Positions 24,049 to 31,645 of a DNA stretch of 45,751 nt are shown piece by piece. Source of the DNA: Acidobacteriota bacterium (GTDB taxonomy: Bacteria; Acidobacteriota; Vicinamibacteria; Vicinamibacterales; UBA8438); contig VXME01000059.1 in the NCBI GenBank assembly GCA_009861545.1, forward strand, positions 6,575 to 52,325, written 5' to 3'. The notes under the pieces were generated by a model. That model was not told where the DNA came from and searched no databases. It was given only the letters and a program-made list of their open reading frames with translations. A program made the translations under genes and the position numbers. Every line of letters starts with the position of its first letter. Position 1 is the stretch's first letter.

Positions 24049-26451
24049 ATGTCAGAACTCTTCGCAAGGACGTCGGAAGGTTTCGGCCGCCGGTTCGGAC
24101 ACCGCGGCCCCGGGTTCGGGCTCGCGTGGTTCGCCCGCGCGGCGCTGATCGCGTTGGCGGCGGCCACGGCCGGCTGCGCCGCCGATGAATCCGGAGGCCC
24201 CGCCTCGCTCGACGAGCTCGCACGAGGCGCGCTGGCCACGATCGACGGGGAGTTGGCGGTGCCCGGCCTGAAGGAGCCGGTCGAGGTGATCCGCGACGAG
24301 TGGGGCGTGCCGCACATCTACGCGCAGAACGACGACGACCTGTTCTTCGCGCAGGGCTACGTCATGGCCCAGGACCGGCTGTGGCAGATGGAGATGTGGC
24401 GCCGCTGGCGCGAGGGGCGGCTGGCCGAGGTCTTCGGGCCGGAGGCGCTCGACTACGACCGCCGCACCCGGCTGATGATGTTCCGCGGGCCGTGGGACGA
24501 GACCGAGTGGACCAGCTATCACCCCGACGCCCACCGGCTGTTCACCGCGCACGCCAGCGGGGTCAACGCCTTCATCGAGCAGAACCGAGACAATCTGCCG
24601 GTGGAGTTCCAGCTCACCGGCGTCGAGCCGTTGCCCTGGACGGCGGAGACTGCCGTGCTGCGCTGGGCCGCGCTCGGCGTGCCGAGCGTGCGGGGGCACG
24701 CCATCCACGAGATGCAGCTCGCCCTCGACGTCGCCCGTTACGGCGCGGAGGAGGCGAACCGGCGCTTCGCCCCGGACCCGTGGGACAACCTGGTCGTACC
24801 GGAGGGGCTCGACGTCAGCATCATCACCGAGGAGATCCTCGACGCCATGCGCGCCGGGGACGGCGACCCGTTCGTGACGGGGCGTCTGCCCGCGCTGGAG
24901 ATCGTCGAGCCGTACCGTGCACTGGTCGCGGCTCCGGGGTTGCAGACCCGCCAGGTCTCGCCCCGGCCGATCGCGACCGAAGGGAGCAACAACTGGGTCA
25001 TGACCGGCGAGCGCTCGCCGTCCGGGGTGCCGATTCTCGCCAACGATCCCCACCGGCGCATCGAAATGCCGGCGCTGCGCTACTTCGTGCACCTGGTGGC
25101 GCCCGGCTGGAACGTCATCGGGGGCGGCGAGCCGCCCTTCGCCGGGGTCGACGCGGGCAGCAACGACCGCATGGCGTGGGGCTTCACCTTCGCCGGCACC
25201 GACATGGTCGACGTCTACGTCGAGGAGCTGCACCCGGAGGATCCGGACCTGGTGCGCTGGCAGGACGGCTGGGAGCCGCTGCGGGTCATCGAGGAGGAGA
25301 TCCCGGTCAAGGGGCAGGAGCCCGAGCCGGTGGTGCTGAAGTTCAGCCGGCACGGCCCCGTCTTCTACGAGGATCTGGAGAACCGCGTCGCCTACGCCGT
25401 GCGCTCGGTCGTGCAAGAGCCCGGCACCGCCGCCTACAAGGGCAGCTTCCAGCTCGCCCAGGCGGAGAGCTGCGCCGATTTCTTCGAGCGCGCGATGCAC
25501 TGGTTGGTCCCGACGCACAGCCTGGTCTGCGGCGACGCGGACGGCAACATCGCCCTGCAGGTGACCGGCCTGACCCCGGACCGCGACGGCTGGAATGGCC
25601 GGCTGCCGGTGCCCGGCAACGGCGACTACGAGTGGCAAGGGTTTCGGGAGGACCTGCCGCGGGAGTTCAATCCCGAGCGGGGCTACGTCGCGACGGCCAA
25701 CAACAATGTTCACCCGCCCGGCTACGAGGGGCGGCCGGTCTTCTACCACACCTCGCGCGGCGTGGAGACGTCGCGCATAGCGCGCCTGCACCAGATCCTC
25801 GGCGCGGGCGAGGTGCTCTCCGTGGAGGACCACAAGCGCATCCAGCACGACTCTCGCCTGCTCGCGGCCGAGCGGGACATCCCGGCCTTCCGGGGCTGGA
25901 CGTCCGACGACCCGGATGTGGAATGGGCGCGCGGCCTGATCGCCGACTGGGACGCTACGGTCTCGCGGGAGAGCATCGCGGGAGCGCTCTACGTGCGCTG
26001 GAACGCCGCAGTCGACGATGCCGTCCGGGACGATGAAACGCCCGCGGCCGAGCGGCAGGCGCTTGTCGAGCAGGGCTTGACGGCCGCGATCGAGCGGCTT
26101 GGCGAGGAGCTCGGTCCCGACCGGGCCGAGTGGCGCCACGGCCGGGTCCACGCCAGCGAGCTGGCGCACATGCTGGCCCCGGCGTTCGACCTGCCGGCGG
26201 TGGAGCGTCCCGGCGGCTTCGGCTCGCTCAACGCCACCGGCGCCAACTTCCGGCGCATCATCGACCTTGCGGATCCGGATCGCTCCGTCGCGAGCAACGC
26301 CCCGGGGCAGTCGGCCCAGCCCGGCAGCCCGTACTACGGCAACCTGGCGCCGAACCTCGGCAACGGCGAGTACTTCCCCCTGCTCTTTACGCGTGGGGCG
26401 GTGGAGGAGCGGGCCGCGCACCGGTTGACGCTACGGCCGGCCGAGGACTGA
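24049..26451 (+). CDS. Penicillin acylase family (Ntn hydrolase) lipoprotein
   Basis: This 800-residue protein starts at ATG 24049, placed 9 bases after GAGGA. A basic N-terminus and hydrophobic stretch end in TAGC, a good lipobox, so it is an envelope lipoprotein. The chain is laid out as alpha subunit, linker and beta subunit. EVIRDEWGVPHIYAQNDDD and AQGYVMAQDRLWQMEMWRR mark the alpha subunit. The catalytic beta-subunit N-terminal serine is S313 in EGSNNWVM, where self-cleavage is expected. NDPHRRIEMPA, FAGVDAGSNDRMAWGFT and the asparagine-bearing YVATANNNVHPPGY region follow. Such enzymes hydrolyse amides, including beta-lactam side chains or acyl-homoserine lactones; the substrate here is unknown. 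ATG 24040 and upstream starts are alternatives. Confidence 0.92.
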   Translation: MSELFARTSEGFGRRFGHRGPGFGLAWFARAALIALAAATAGCAADESGGPASLDELARGALATIDGELAVPGLKEPVEVIRDEWGVPHIYAQNDDDLFFAQGYVMAQDRLWQMEMWRRWREGRLAEVFGPEALDYDRRTRLMMFRGPWDETEWTSYHPDAHRLFTAHASGVNAFIEQNRDNLPVEFQLTGVEPLPWTAETAVLRWAALGVPSVRGHAIHEMQLALDVARYGAEEANRRFAPDPWDNLVVPEGLDVSIITEEILDAMRAGDGDPFVTGRLPALEIVEPYRALVAAPGLQTRQVSPRPIATEGSNNWVMTGERSPSGVPILANDPHRRIEMPALRYFVHLVAPGWNVIGGGEPPFAGVDAGSNDRMAWGFTFAGTDMVDVYVEELHPEDPDLVRWQDGWEPLRVIEEEIPVKGQEPEPVVLKFSRHGPVFYEDLENRVAYAVRSVVQEPGTAAYKGSFQLAQAESCADFFERAMHWLVPTHSLVCGDADGNIALQVTGLTPDRDGWNGRLPVPGNGDYEWQGFREDLPREFNPERGYVATANNNVHPPGYEGRPVFYHTSRGVETSRIARLHQILGAGEVLSVEDHKRIQHDSRLLAAERDIPAFRGWTSDDPDVEWARGLIADWDATVSRESIAGALYVRWNAAVDDAVRDDETPAAERQALVEQGLTAAIERLGEELGPDRAEWRHGRVHASELAHMLAPAFDLPAVERPGGFGSLNATGANFRRIIDLADPDRSVASNAPGQSAQPGSPYYGNLAPNLGNGEYFPLLFTRGAVEERAAHRLTLRPAED

Positions 26452-26646
26452 CGCGCCGTCGCGACGACCCGTTCGAGCGGTGTCTCCTCAACCGGTCCGC
26501 CCGGCGATGCCGCCCGGCGGCTGGCCGACGCTGTTGCCGAACGGCAACGCGTTAGACGAGGCAGGTGATGGCGGCGTTCCGGGCCGGCTCCAATGCGCTC
26601 CGGTGAGGGCGTCTCCATCGCCTGCCAACAGCAGGATCCGGACCGC

Positions 26647-27000
26647 TCACTCGCCGGGTCCGTCTCGCTCATGCCCGTCGAGGTGATCGATCAACAATCC
26701 GCGCACGCCCCCCAGTTCGTCGCGCACGTCCCGGAGTTCAACTCGTACGTCCCGGATCTCCGCTCGGACGCCCTCCAGTTCGTCGCGCACGCTCCGAATC
26801 TCGCCGCGCACGCTCTGAATCTCGCCGCGCACTTCGTCGCGCACGCTCTGGAACTCCGCGCGAACAGCCGCTCGGAAATCCATCAGGTTGGCGTGGAGAT
26901 CGTCGATTCTCGCGTTCGTCGAGCTCGAGGAGCCTGCGACCGTCGTGCAGATGGCGCCAACCCCCAGCGCAGCGCTGAGCAGAACCTGCCTGTCCGTCAT
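26647..27000 (-). CDS. Small coiled-coil protein with N-terminal hydrophobic segment (copy A)
   Basis: This 117-residue protein starts MTDRQVLLSAALGVGAICTT, a short hydrophobic segment that could be a signal or membrane anchor (~6-24). A long uninterrupted amphipathic coiled coil follows (~30-100) built from seven-residue units of the form E(I/L)xxVRx, repeated about seven times. It is a paralogue of the 78-residue protein at 29949-30185, which has fewer heptads, and both share the same upstream promoter block and sit just before a 346-aa PDLQGVW gene on the opposite strand. It may oligomerise at the membrane. No function is known to me. Confidence 0.75.
   Translation of the reverse strand: MTDRQVLLSAALGVGAICTTVAGSSSSTNARIDDLHANLMDFRAAVRAEFQSVRDEVRGEIQSVRGEIRSVRDELEGVRAEIRDVRVELRDVRDELGGVRGLLIDHLDGHERDGPGE
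26698..26865. repeat. Degenerate 21-bp tandem repeat coding heptads
   Basis: About seven copies of a 21-bp unit (typified by GAATCTCGCCGCGCACGCTCT) encode the coiled-coil heptads of copy A. The shorter paralogue at 29949-30185 has only about two or three units, so the repeat number has changed since duplication. Confidence 0.7.
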
Positions 27001-27007
27001 GTCGTCA

Positions 27008-27043
27008 CTCCCGGGGGTTCATGCCTATAGTATGGCACGTATC
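27008..27043 (-). promoter_or_regulatory. Conserved promoter block of coiled-coil gene, copy A
   Basis: On the minus strand GATACGTG, ATACTATAG (-10 TACTAT at 27027-27032), CATGAACCCCC and a GGGAG ribosome site precede the start by a short leader. The same order and nearly the same bases occur at 30193-30229 before the paralogue, so the block is functional or was duplicated together with the gene. Confidence 0.6.
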
Positions 27044-27073
27044 ATCGGGCGGGCGTCATGCGCCTTCGCGCCC

Positions 27074-27088
27074 AGCGCCTATAATGCG
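27074..27088 (+). promoter_or_regulatory. TATAAT promoter of PDLQGVW gene, copy A
   Basis: AGCGCCTATAATGCG contains a consensus -10 (27080-27085) about 70 bp before the start codon. The identical 15 bases occur at 30392-30406 before copy B. No good -35 is visible in either copy, so an activator may be needed. Confidence 0.6.
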
Positions 27089-27153
27089 AAAGAGTGCCTG
27101 GAACCCGCCGGAGGCGGAGCGTCCCGCCGGCACGGCCAAGCGAGGAGCATGCG

Positions 27154-28194
27154 ATGAGTAACCGGGGATTCGCCTTCGTTCTGATTTTGCTCGCCTTCGC
27201 GCCGGTGTCCGCCGCGCCGGCCGCGGCCCAGTCCGAGTTCGAGCCGCCGCGCCTCGCGGACGGCAAGCCGGACCTGCAGGGGGTCTGGGACTTCCGCACG
27301 CTGACCCCGCTGCAGCGGCCCGAGGACCGCGCCGACCAGGCGTTGCTGACGCCGGAGGAGGCGGCGGAGATCGAGGCGGCCGCGGTGCAGCGGGCCATCG
27401 AGGCGGATCGGCCGAGCGAGATTCGCACCGAGCCGTTGCCGGTCGGCGGCAATGTCGGCGGGTACAACAACTTCTGGTTCGACCGCGGGGCCGGCGTGGT
27501 GGACGACCACCGCACGTCCCTCATCGTCGACCCGCCGAACGGGCGGATTCCCGAGCCGAAGCCGGAGGCCAGGCGGCAGGAGACGACCAACGACGACACG
27601 TCGCTGCCGGACCGGCCGGTGCGCTTCCGCGTGGGCGGCATCGGGACGCACGGTCCCGAGGACCGCGGTCTGGCCGAGCGCTGCCTGCTCGGATTCAACA
27701 CCGGCCCGCCTATCGTGCCCGGCGGCTACAACCAGAACATGCAGCTCTTCCAGACGTCGGACCACGTGGTCATCCTCAACGAGATGGTCCACGACGCGCG
27801 CATCGTGCCGCTCGACGGGCGTGACGCGCTGCCCGAGGACATGCGGCAGTGGATGGGCAGCTCGCGCGGCCACTGGGAGGGCGACACCCTGGTGGTGCAG
27901 ACCACCAACTTCACCGGCCTGACCGCGAGCTTTGCTCCCTCGGTGCGTTCGGCAGTGGGAACCGGCGCCACGCTGCATCTGACCGAGCGGTTCAGCCGCA
28001 TTGCCGAGGACACGCTTCTCTACGAGTTCACCGTCAACGACCCGGCCAGCTTCACCCGGCCGTTCACGGCGGCGATACCGATGAAGCGCGGGGCGGCGCC
28101 GCTCTTCGAGTACGCCTGCCACGAGGGGAACTACGGGATGCTCAATCTGCTCTCCGGCGCCCGCGCGCAGGAGCGGGAGGCGTCCGAGCAGTAG
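27154..28194 (+). CDS. Secreted 'PDLQGVW' family protein, copy A (unknown function)
   Basis: This 346-residue protein starts at ATG 27154 after GAGGAG; the open frame reaches a GTG at 27094 but that part lacks a signal sequence. A signal peptide (MSNRGFAFVLILLAFAP, cleaved near AAAQ, ~25) precedes a single domain with ADGKPDLQGVWDFRTLTPLQ, FWFDRGAGVV, RTSLIVDPPNGRIPEP, GYNQNMQLFQTSDHVVILNE, MVHDARIVPLDG, GSSRGHWEGDTLVV and FEYACHEGNYGM. I know this pattern from many acidobacterial and related genomes as a recurrent uncharacterised secreted family. The conserved acidic, histidine and tryptophan residues suggest a ligand-binding beta domain, but the function is unknown. A tannase-type esterase starts 28 bp downstream, probably in the same operon. 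Copy B is at 30467-31507, and a distant relative at 34429-35439. Confidence 0.85.
   Translation: MSNRGFAFVLILLAFAPVSAAPAAAQSEFEPPRLADGKPDLQGVWDFRTLTPLQRPEDRADQALLTPEEAAEIEAAAVQRAIEADRPSEIRTEPLPVGGNVGGYNNFWFDRGAGVVDDHRTSLIVDPPNGRIPEPKPEARRQETTNDDTSLPDRPVRFRVGGIGTHGPEDRGLAERCLLGFNTGPPIVPGGYNQNMQLFQTSDHVVILNEMVHDARIVPLDGRDALPEDMRQWMGSSRGHWEGDTLVVQTTNFTGLTASFAPSVRSAVGTGATLHLTERFSRIAEDTLLYEFTVNDPASFTRPFTAAIPMKRGAAPLFEYACHEGNYGMLNLLSGARAQEREASEQ
27673..27881 (+). repeat. 209-bp block identical to 30986-31194
   Basis: Within the two PDLQGVW paralogues this stretch matches base for base with no third-position change, while the surrounding coding sequence has many silent and some replacement differences. 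This points to recent gene conversion or recombination between the copies. Confidence 0.85.
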
Positions 28195-28221
28195 CCGGGT
28201 CACGTCCGGCGGGGAGGTTCC

Positions 28222-29865
28222 ATGACGGCCCGGTTGTTCCATGCGTTCTGTCTCGCGACGGTCTGTGCCACTCTCGGGACGCTGTCGTCCGTCGGAATCG
28301 GCGCTCACCGCGCGGTTGGGGCGCCGGCCGTCGCAGCCGCCGCTCAGGGTGACGCCTGCGCCGCCGTCATGGGGGCCGACCTCGGCCTGCCGCATACGAC
28401 GATCACCGTCGCGGAGGAGATAACGCCTCCCTTTGCGCCGCCCGAGACCTTCAGTTCGCGCGGCTTCACGGTGGAGGACGTCTCCTTCTGCCGTGTGGCG
28501 GGCCTGGCGAGTCCGGAGGCAGGCTCGGAGATCCGGTTCGAGGTCTGGCTGCCTCCCGCGGACGACTGGAACGGCCGGTTCCAGGGCATCGGATCCGGGG
28601 GCTCGGCCGGCGCCATCCGCTACCGGCAGCTCGCCGCGGCGGTGGCCGGAGGGTACGCGGCGGTGGCGACCGACAACGGCCACACCAGCACGAGCGGCTT
28701 CGACGGAAGCTGGTCGCTGGGACACCCGGTGCGGCTGGTCGACTTCGGGTACCGCGCGCAGCACGAGGCAACCGTGGCCGGAAAAGCGGTTGCCCGCGCC
28801 TACTACGGCCGCGATGCCGACTTCTCATACTTCGTCGGTTGCTCGCAGGGCGGTCATCACGCGTTGATGGAGGCGCAACGCTACCCCGAAGATTACGACG
28901 GCATCGTGGCGGGCGCGCCGGCCAACCACTGGATCGGCCTGATGACCGCTGAGCTCTGGGCCGGGCTCGCTACCACTCGGGACCCGGAGCAGGACCTCCC
29001 GCGCGCCAAGCTGCCCGTGCTCGGAGCCGCCGTGATGGCGGCGTGCGACGGACTGGACGGGCTGGAGGACGAATTGATCGACGATCCCCGCAACTGCGAC
29101 TTCGATCCCGGCGTGCTGCAGTGCGAGGGGGAGGACGCCGGGGACTGCCTGACCGCGGGACAGGTCGCCGCGGCGCGGGCGATCTACGCCGGACCGGTGC
29201 GGCCAAGCACCGGGGAGTCGCTGTTTCCCGGCTACGCGCTGGGCAGCGAGCACTTCGAGGCGCCGGACGGCCTCGGCGGCTGGGCCCGCTATTGGTCGGG
29301 CATCACCGAGCCGGGCGGCAGCACCGCCCAGTTCATGAAGTACAGCGTTTTCGAGGATCCGGACTACGACCTCAACCGCTTCGACTTCGACGCGGACTGG
29401 GACCGCGCCAACAACCGTTCCCTGGGCAACGACGAAACGCTGGCCACGGCGCTGAACGCCATCGACCCGGACCTGTCGGCGTTCAAGGCGCGGGGCGGCA
29501 AGCTCATCAGCTACCACGGTTGGGCCGACGCGCTCATCACCGGTCACTACGCGGTGCAGTACTACGAGGACGTGCTGGCCGCGATGGGCGGCCTGGAGCA
29601 GACCACCGACTTCTACCGCCTGTTCATGGCGCCGGGGGTGGCGCACTGCCGCGGCGGTCCCGGTCCCGACCGCTTCGACGCGGTGGCGGCCATCGAGCGC
29701 TGGGTGGAACAGGGCGAGGCGCCGGACCGGATCATCGCGTCGAAGGTGGTGAACGGCGAGGTGCGCCGTTCACGCCCGCTCTGCGTCTATCCGCGGGTGG
29801 CCCGCTACGACGGCAGCGGCAGCATCGACGACGCGGCGAACTTCGCCTGCGTCAATCCGGACTGA
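28222..29865 (+). CDS. Secreted tannase/feruloyl esterase-family hydrolase
   Basis: This 547-residue alpha/beta hydrolase has a signal peptide (~1-40). It shows the CS-D-HC arrangement typical of the tannase/feruloyl esterase family: C207-S208 in VGCSQGG, D436 in HGWADALI, and H475-C476 in GVAHCRGGPG, where the two cysteines usually pair to hold the Ser and His together. Further family marks are WNGRFQGIGSGGSAG and FDADWDRANNR. These enzymes cleave esters of gallic, ferulic or related aromatic acids, or MHET-like compounds, in the periplasm or outside. The natural substrate is unknown. It follows a PDLQGVW gene by 28 bp with a GGGGAGG ribosome site, so the two are probably one transcript. Confidence 0.93.
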   Translation: MTARLFHAFCLATVCATLGTLSSVGIGAHRAVGAPAVAAAAQGDACAAVMGADLGLPHTTITVAEEITPPFAPPETFSSRGFTVEDVSFCRVAGLASPEAGSEIRFEVWLPPADDWNGRFQGIGSGGSAGAIRYRQLAAAVAGGYAAVATDNGHTSTSGFDGSWSLGHPVRLVDFGYRAQHEATVAGKAVARAYYGRDADFSYFVGCSQGGHHALMEAQRYPEDYDGIVAGAPANHWIGLMTAELWAGLATTRDPEQDLPRAKLPVLGAAVMAACDGLDGLEDELIDDPRNCDFDPGVLQCEGEDAGDCLTAGQVAAARAIYAGPVRPSTGESLFPGYALGSEHFEAPDGLGGWARYWSGITEPGGSTAQFMKYSVFEDPDYDLNRFDFDADWDRANNRSLGNDETLATALNAIDPDLSAFKARGGKLISYHGWADALITGHYAVQYYEDVLAAMGGLEQTTDFYRLFMAPGVAHCRGGPGPDRFDAVAAIERWVEQGEAPDRIIASKVVNGEVRRSRPLCVYPRVARYDGSGSIDDAANFACVNPD

Positions 29866-29948
29866 CCGGACGCCGGCTCGCAGACAACGCGCTGTCGGTG
29901 CTGGACCCGCCGCAAGGACGGTGACCGCCGTTTAGCTTTAGCCGCGTG

Positions 29949-30185
29949 TCAGTCGTCCGGCGCGCCTTGATCGTGCCCCTCGAGGTGGTCGATCAAGAGG
30001 CTCCGCACGCCCTGTATCTCGTCGCGCACGCTTTGGATCTCCGATCTGACCTCTGCTCGGAAATCGAGCAGGTTCGCCTGGAGATCACCGATCCGCGCGT
30101 TCGTCGAGCACGAGGATCCCGCGACAGTGGCGCAGATGGCCCCAACCCCCAGTGCGGCGCTGAGCAGAGCCTGTTGGTCCGTCAT
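29949..30185 (-). CDS. Small coiled-coil protein with N-terminal hydrophobic segment (copy B)
   Basis: This 78-residue protein begins MTDQQALLSAALGVGAICAT and is clearly related to the 117-residue protein at 26647-27000: the same hydrophobic N-terminus, SSCSTNARIGDLQANLLDFR, and the same ending LLIDHLEGHDQ. It has a shorter coiled coil (~35-60) because several heptad units are missing. It sits divergently upstream of PDLQGVW copy B with a conserved promoter block. The function is unknown. Confidence 0.75.
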   Translation of the reverse strand: MTDQQALLSAALGVGAICATVAGSSCSTNARIGDLQANLLDFRAEVRSEIQSVRDEIQGVRSLLIDHLEGHDQGAPDD

Positions 30186-30192
30186 GGTCTCT

Positions 30193-30229
30193 CTCCCGGG
30201 GGGTTCATGTCTATAGTATCACACGTATC
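30193..30229 (-). promoter_or_regulatory. Conserved promoter block of coiled-coil gene, copy B
   Basis: The block has the same order as before copy A: GATACGTG, ATACTATAG (-10 TACTAT, 30213-30218), CATGAACCCCCC and GGGAG. The rest of the 281-bp divergent region up to 30466 holds the copy-B TATAAT promoter and no further gene. Confidence 0.6.
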
Positions 30230-30391
30230 CGCGCGCAGATCGGACGCCGAGGCGCGCCTTCCTGACCCGGCATCCGGACAGTCGGAACAGCCGACTCGGT
30301 TGCGCTGCAACTGCAGACGAGCGACGTCAACCCCGACGCAGCGGGCTCGCGTGGACCACGGCAGTCCGGATTCGATGAGGCGAGCGTCCGT

Positions 30392-30406
30392 AGCGCCTAT
30401 AATGCG
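30392..30406 (+). promoter_or_regulatory. TATAAT promoter of PDLQGVW gene, copy B
   Basis: AGCGCCTATAATGCG, identical to 27074-27088, has its -10 at 30398-30403, about 64 bp before the start codon of copy B. Confidence 0.6.
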
Positions 30407-30466
30407 GCGACGCTCGTTGATCCGCACGAGTTGCGACTTGCCCCCATGAACATCCAGGAGCTTGCT

Positions 30467-31507
30467 ATGAGTAACCGACGATGCGCCGTAGCGCTGATCG
30501 TATTCGCGCTCGCCCTGGGCTCGACGGCGCCGGCCGCGGCCCAGCCCAGGTTCGAGCCGCCGCGCCTCGCCGACGGCAAGCCGAACCTGCAGGGGGTCTG
30601 GGACTTCCGCACGCTGACGCCGTTGCAGCGGCCCGAGGACCGCGCCGACCAGGCGCTGCTGACGCCGGAAGAGGCCGCGGAGATCGAAACGGCCGCGGTG
30701 CAGCGGGCCATCGAGGCGGATCGGCCGAGCGAGATCCGCACCGAGCCGTTGCCGGTCGGCGGCGACGTCGGCGCCTACAACAACTTCTGGTTCGACCGCG
30801 GAGCCGGCGTGGTGGATGACCGCCGCACGTCGCTGATTGTCGAGCCGCCGACCGGCCGGCTCCCCGAGCCGCGGCCGGAAGCGAAGCGGCAGGCCACGTC
30901 CAACGACGACACGGCGCCGCCGGATCGCCCGGTACGGTTCCGGGTGGGCGGCATCGGGACGCACGGTCCGGAGGACCGCGGGCTCGCCGAGCGCTGCCTG
31001 CTCGGATTCAACACCGGCCCGCCTATCGTGCCCGGCGGCTACAACCAGAACATGCAGCTCTTCCAGACGTCGGACCACGTGGTCATCCTCAACGAGATGG
31101 TCCACGACGCGCGCATCGTGCCGCTCGACGGGCGTGACGCGCTGCCCGAGGACATGCGGCAGTGGATGGGCAGCTCGCGCGGCCACTGGGAGGGTGACAC
31201 GCTGGTCGTCGAGACCACCAACTTCACCGGCCTCACCTCCAGCTTCAGTCCATCGGTGGTATCGGCGATCGGGACAGGACGAACCCTCCACCTGACGGAG
31301 CGGTTCCGGCGGGTGGCGGAGGATACGCTTCTCTACGAGTTCACCGTCGACGACCCGACCAGCTTCACGCGGCCGTTCACGGCGGCGATACCGATGAAGC
31401 GCGGGGCGGCGCCGTTGTTCGAGTACGCCTGCCACGAGGGGAACTACGGGATGCTCAATCTGCTCTCCGGCGCCCGCGCGCAAGAGCGGGAAGCGTCCGA
31501 GCAGTAG
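30467..31507 (+). CDS. Secreted 'PDLQGVW' family protein, copy B (unknown function)
   Basis: This 346-residue protein has exactly the length of copy A and is largely identical to it, with a different signal peptide (MSNRRCAVALIVFALALGS, cleaved near AAAQ). ATG 30467 is preceded by CCAGGAG at good spacing; upstream in-frame starts are rejected. Replacement differences cluster in the first 140 residues and in short later segments, while a central 209-bp block (30986-31194) is identical to copy A. All family motifs (PNLQGVW, RTSLIVEPPTGRLPEP, GYNQNMQLFQ, MVHDARIVPLDG, CHEGNYGM) are kept, so it is likely functional. No esterase follows it; the next gene is a cytochrome/copper protein 138 bp downstream. 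Confidence 0.85.
   Translation: MSNRRCAVALIVFALALGSTAPAAAQPRFEPPRLADGKPNLQGVWDFRTLTPLQRPEDRADQALLTPEEAAEIETAAVQRAIEADRPSEIRTEPLPVGGDVGAYNNFWFDRGAGVVDDRRTSLIVEPPTGRLPEPRPEAKRQATSNDDTAPPDRPVRFRVGGIGTHGPEDRGLAERCLLGFNTGPPIVPGGYNQNMQLFQTSDHVVILNEMVHDARIVPLDGRDALPEDMRQWMGSSRGHWEGDTLVVETTNFTGLTSSFSPSVVSAIGTGRTLHLTERFRRVAEDTLLYEFTVDDPTSFTRPFTAAIPMKRGAAPLFEYACHEGNYGMLNLLSGARAQEREASEQ
30986..31194 (+). repeat. 209-bp block identical to 27673-27881
   Basis: This is the partner of the identical block in copy A, lying 3,313 bp away in direct orientation. Recombination between the two would delete the tannase gene and copy B of the coiled-coil protein. Confidence 0.85.
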
Positions 31508-31645
31508 AAGACGGCACGTTGAACCCCCGTCGATGGTCGATGGAGGTGTCGACAGGGGCGCTTGTTCGGGTGTCGGGTAGATCGTGTACCCTTGTGAGTC
31601 GAGATGCATCAGTCGGCCTTCCGCGGACGGTGAGGAGATCCAGGA

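Noticed and set aside
24052-26421. 789-codon minus-strand frame opposite the penicillin acylase gene
   Set aside because: It is a shadow of the acylase reading frame, with no domain, signal sequence or ribosome site.
26533-26548. Perfect inverted repeat GTTGCCGAACGGCAAC downstream of the penicillin acylase gene
   Set aside because: It is too short and has no T-tract, so I do not call it a terminator; it may still be a chance palindrome.
26698-26865. Possible CRISPR array from regular repeats
   Set aside because: The 21-bp units are contiguous, without spacers, and encode coiled-coil heptads.
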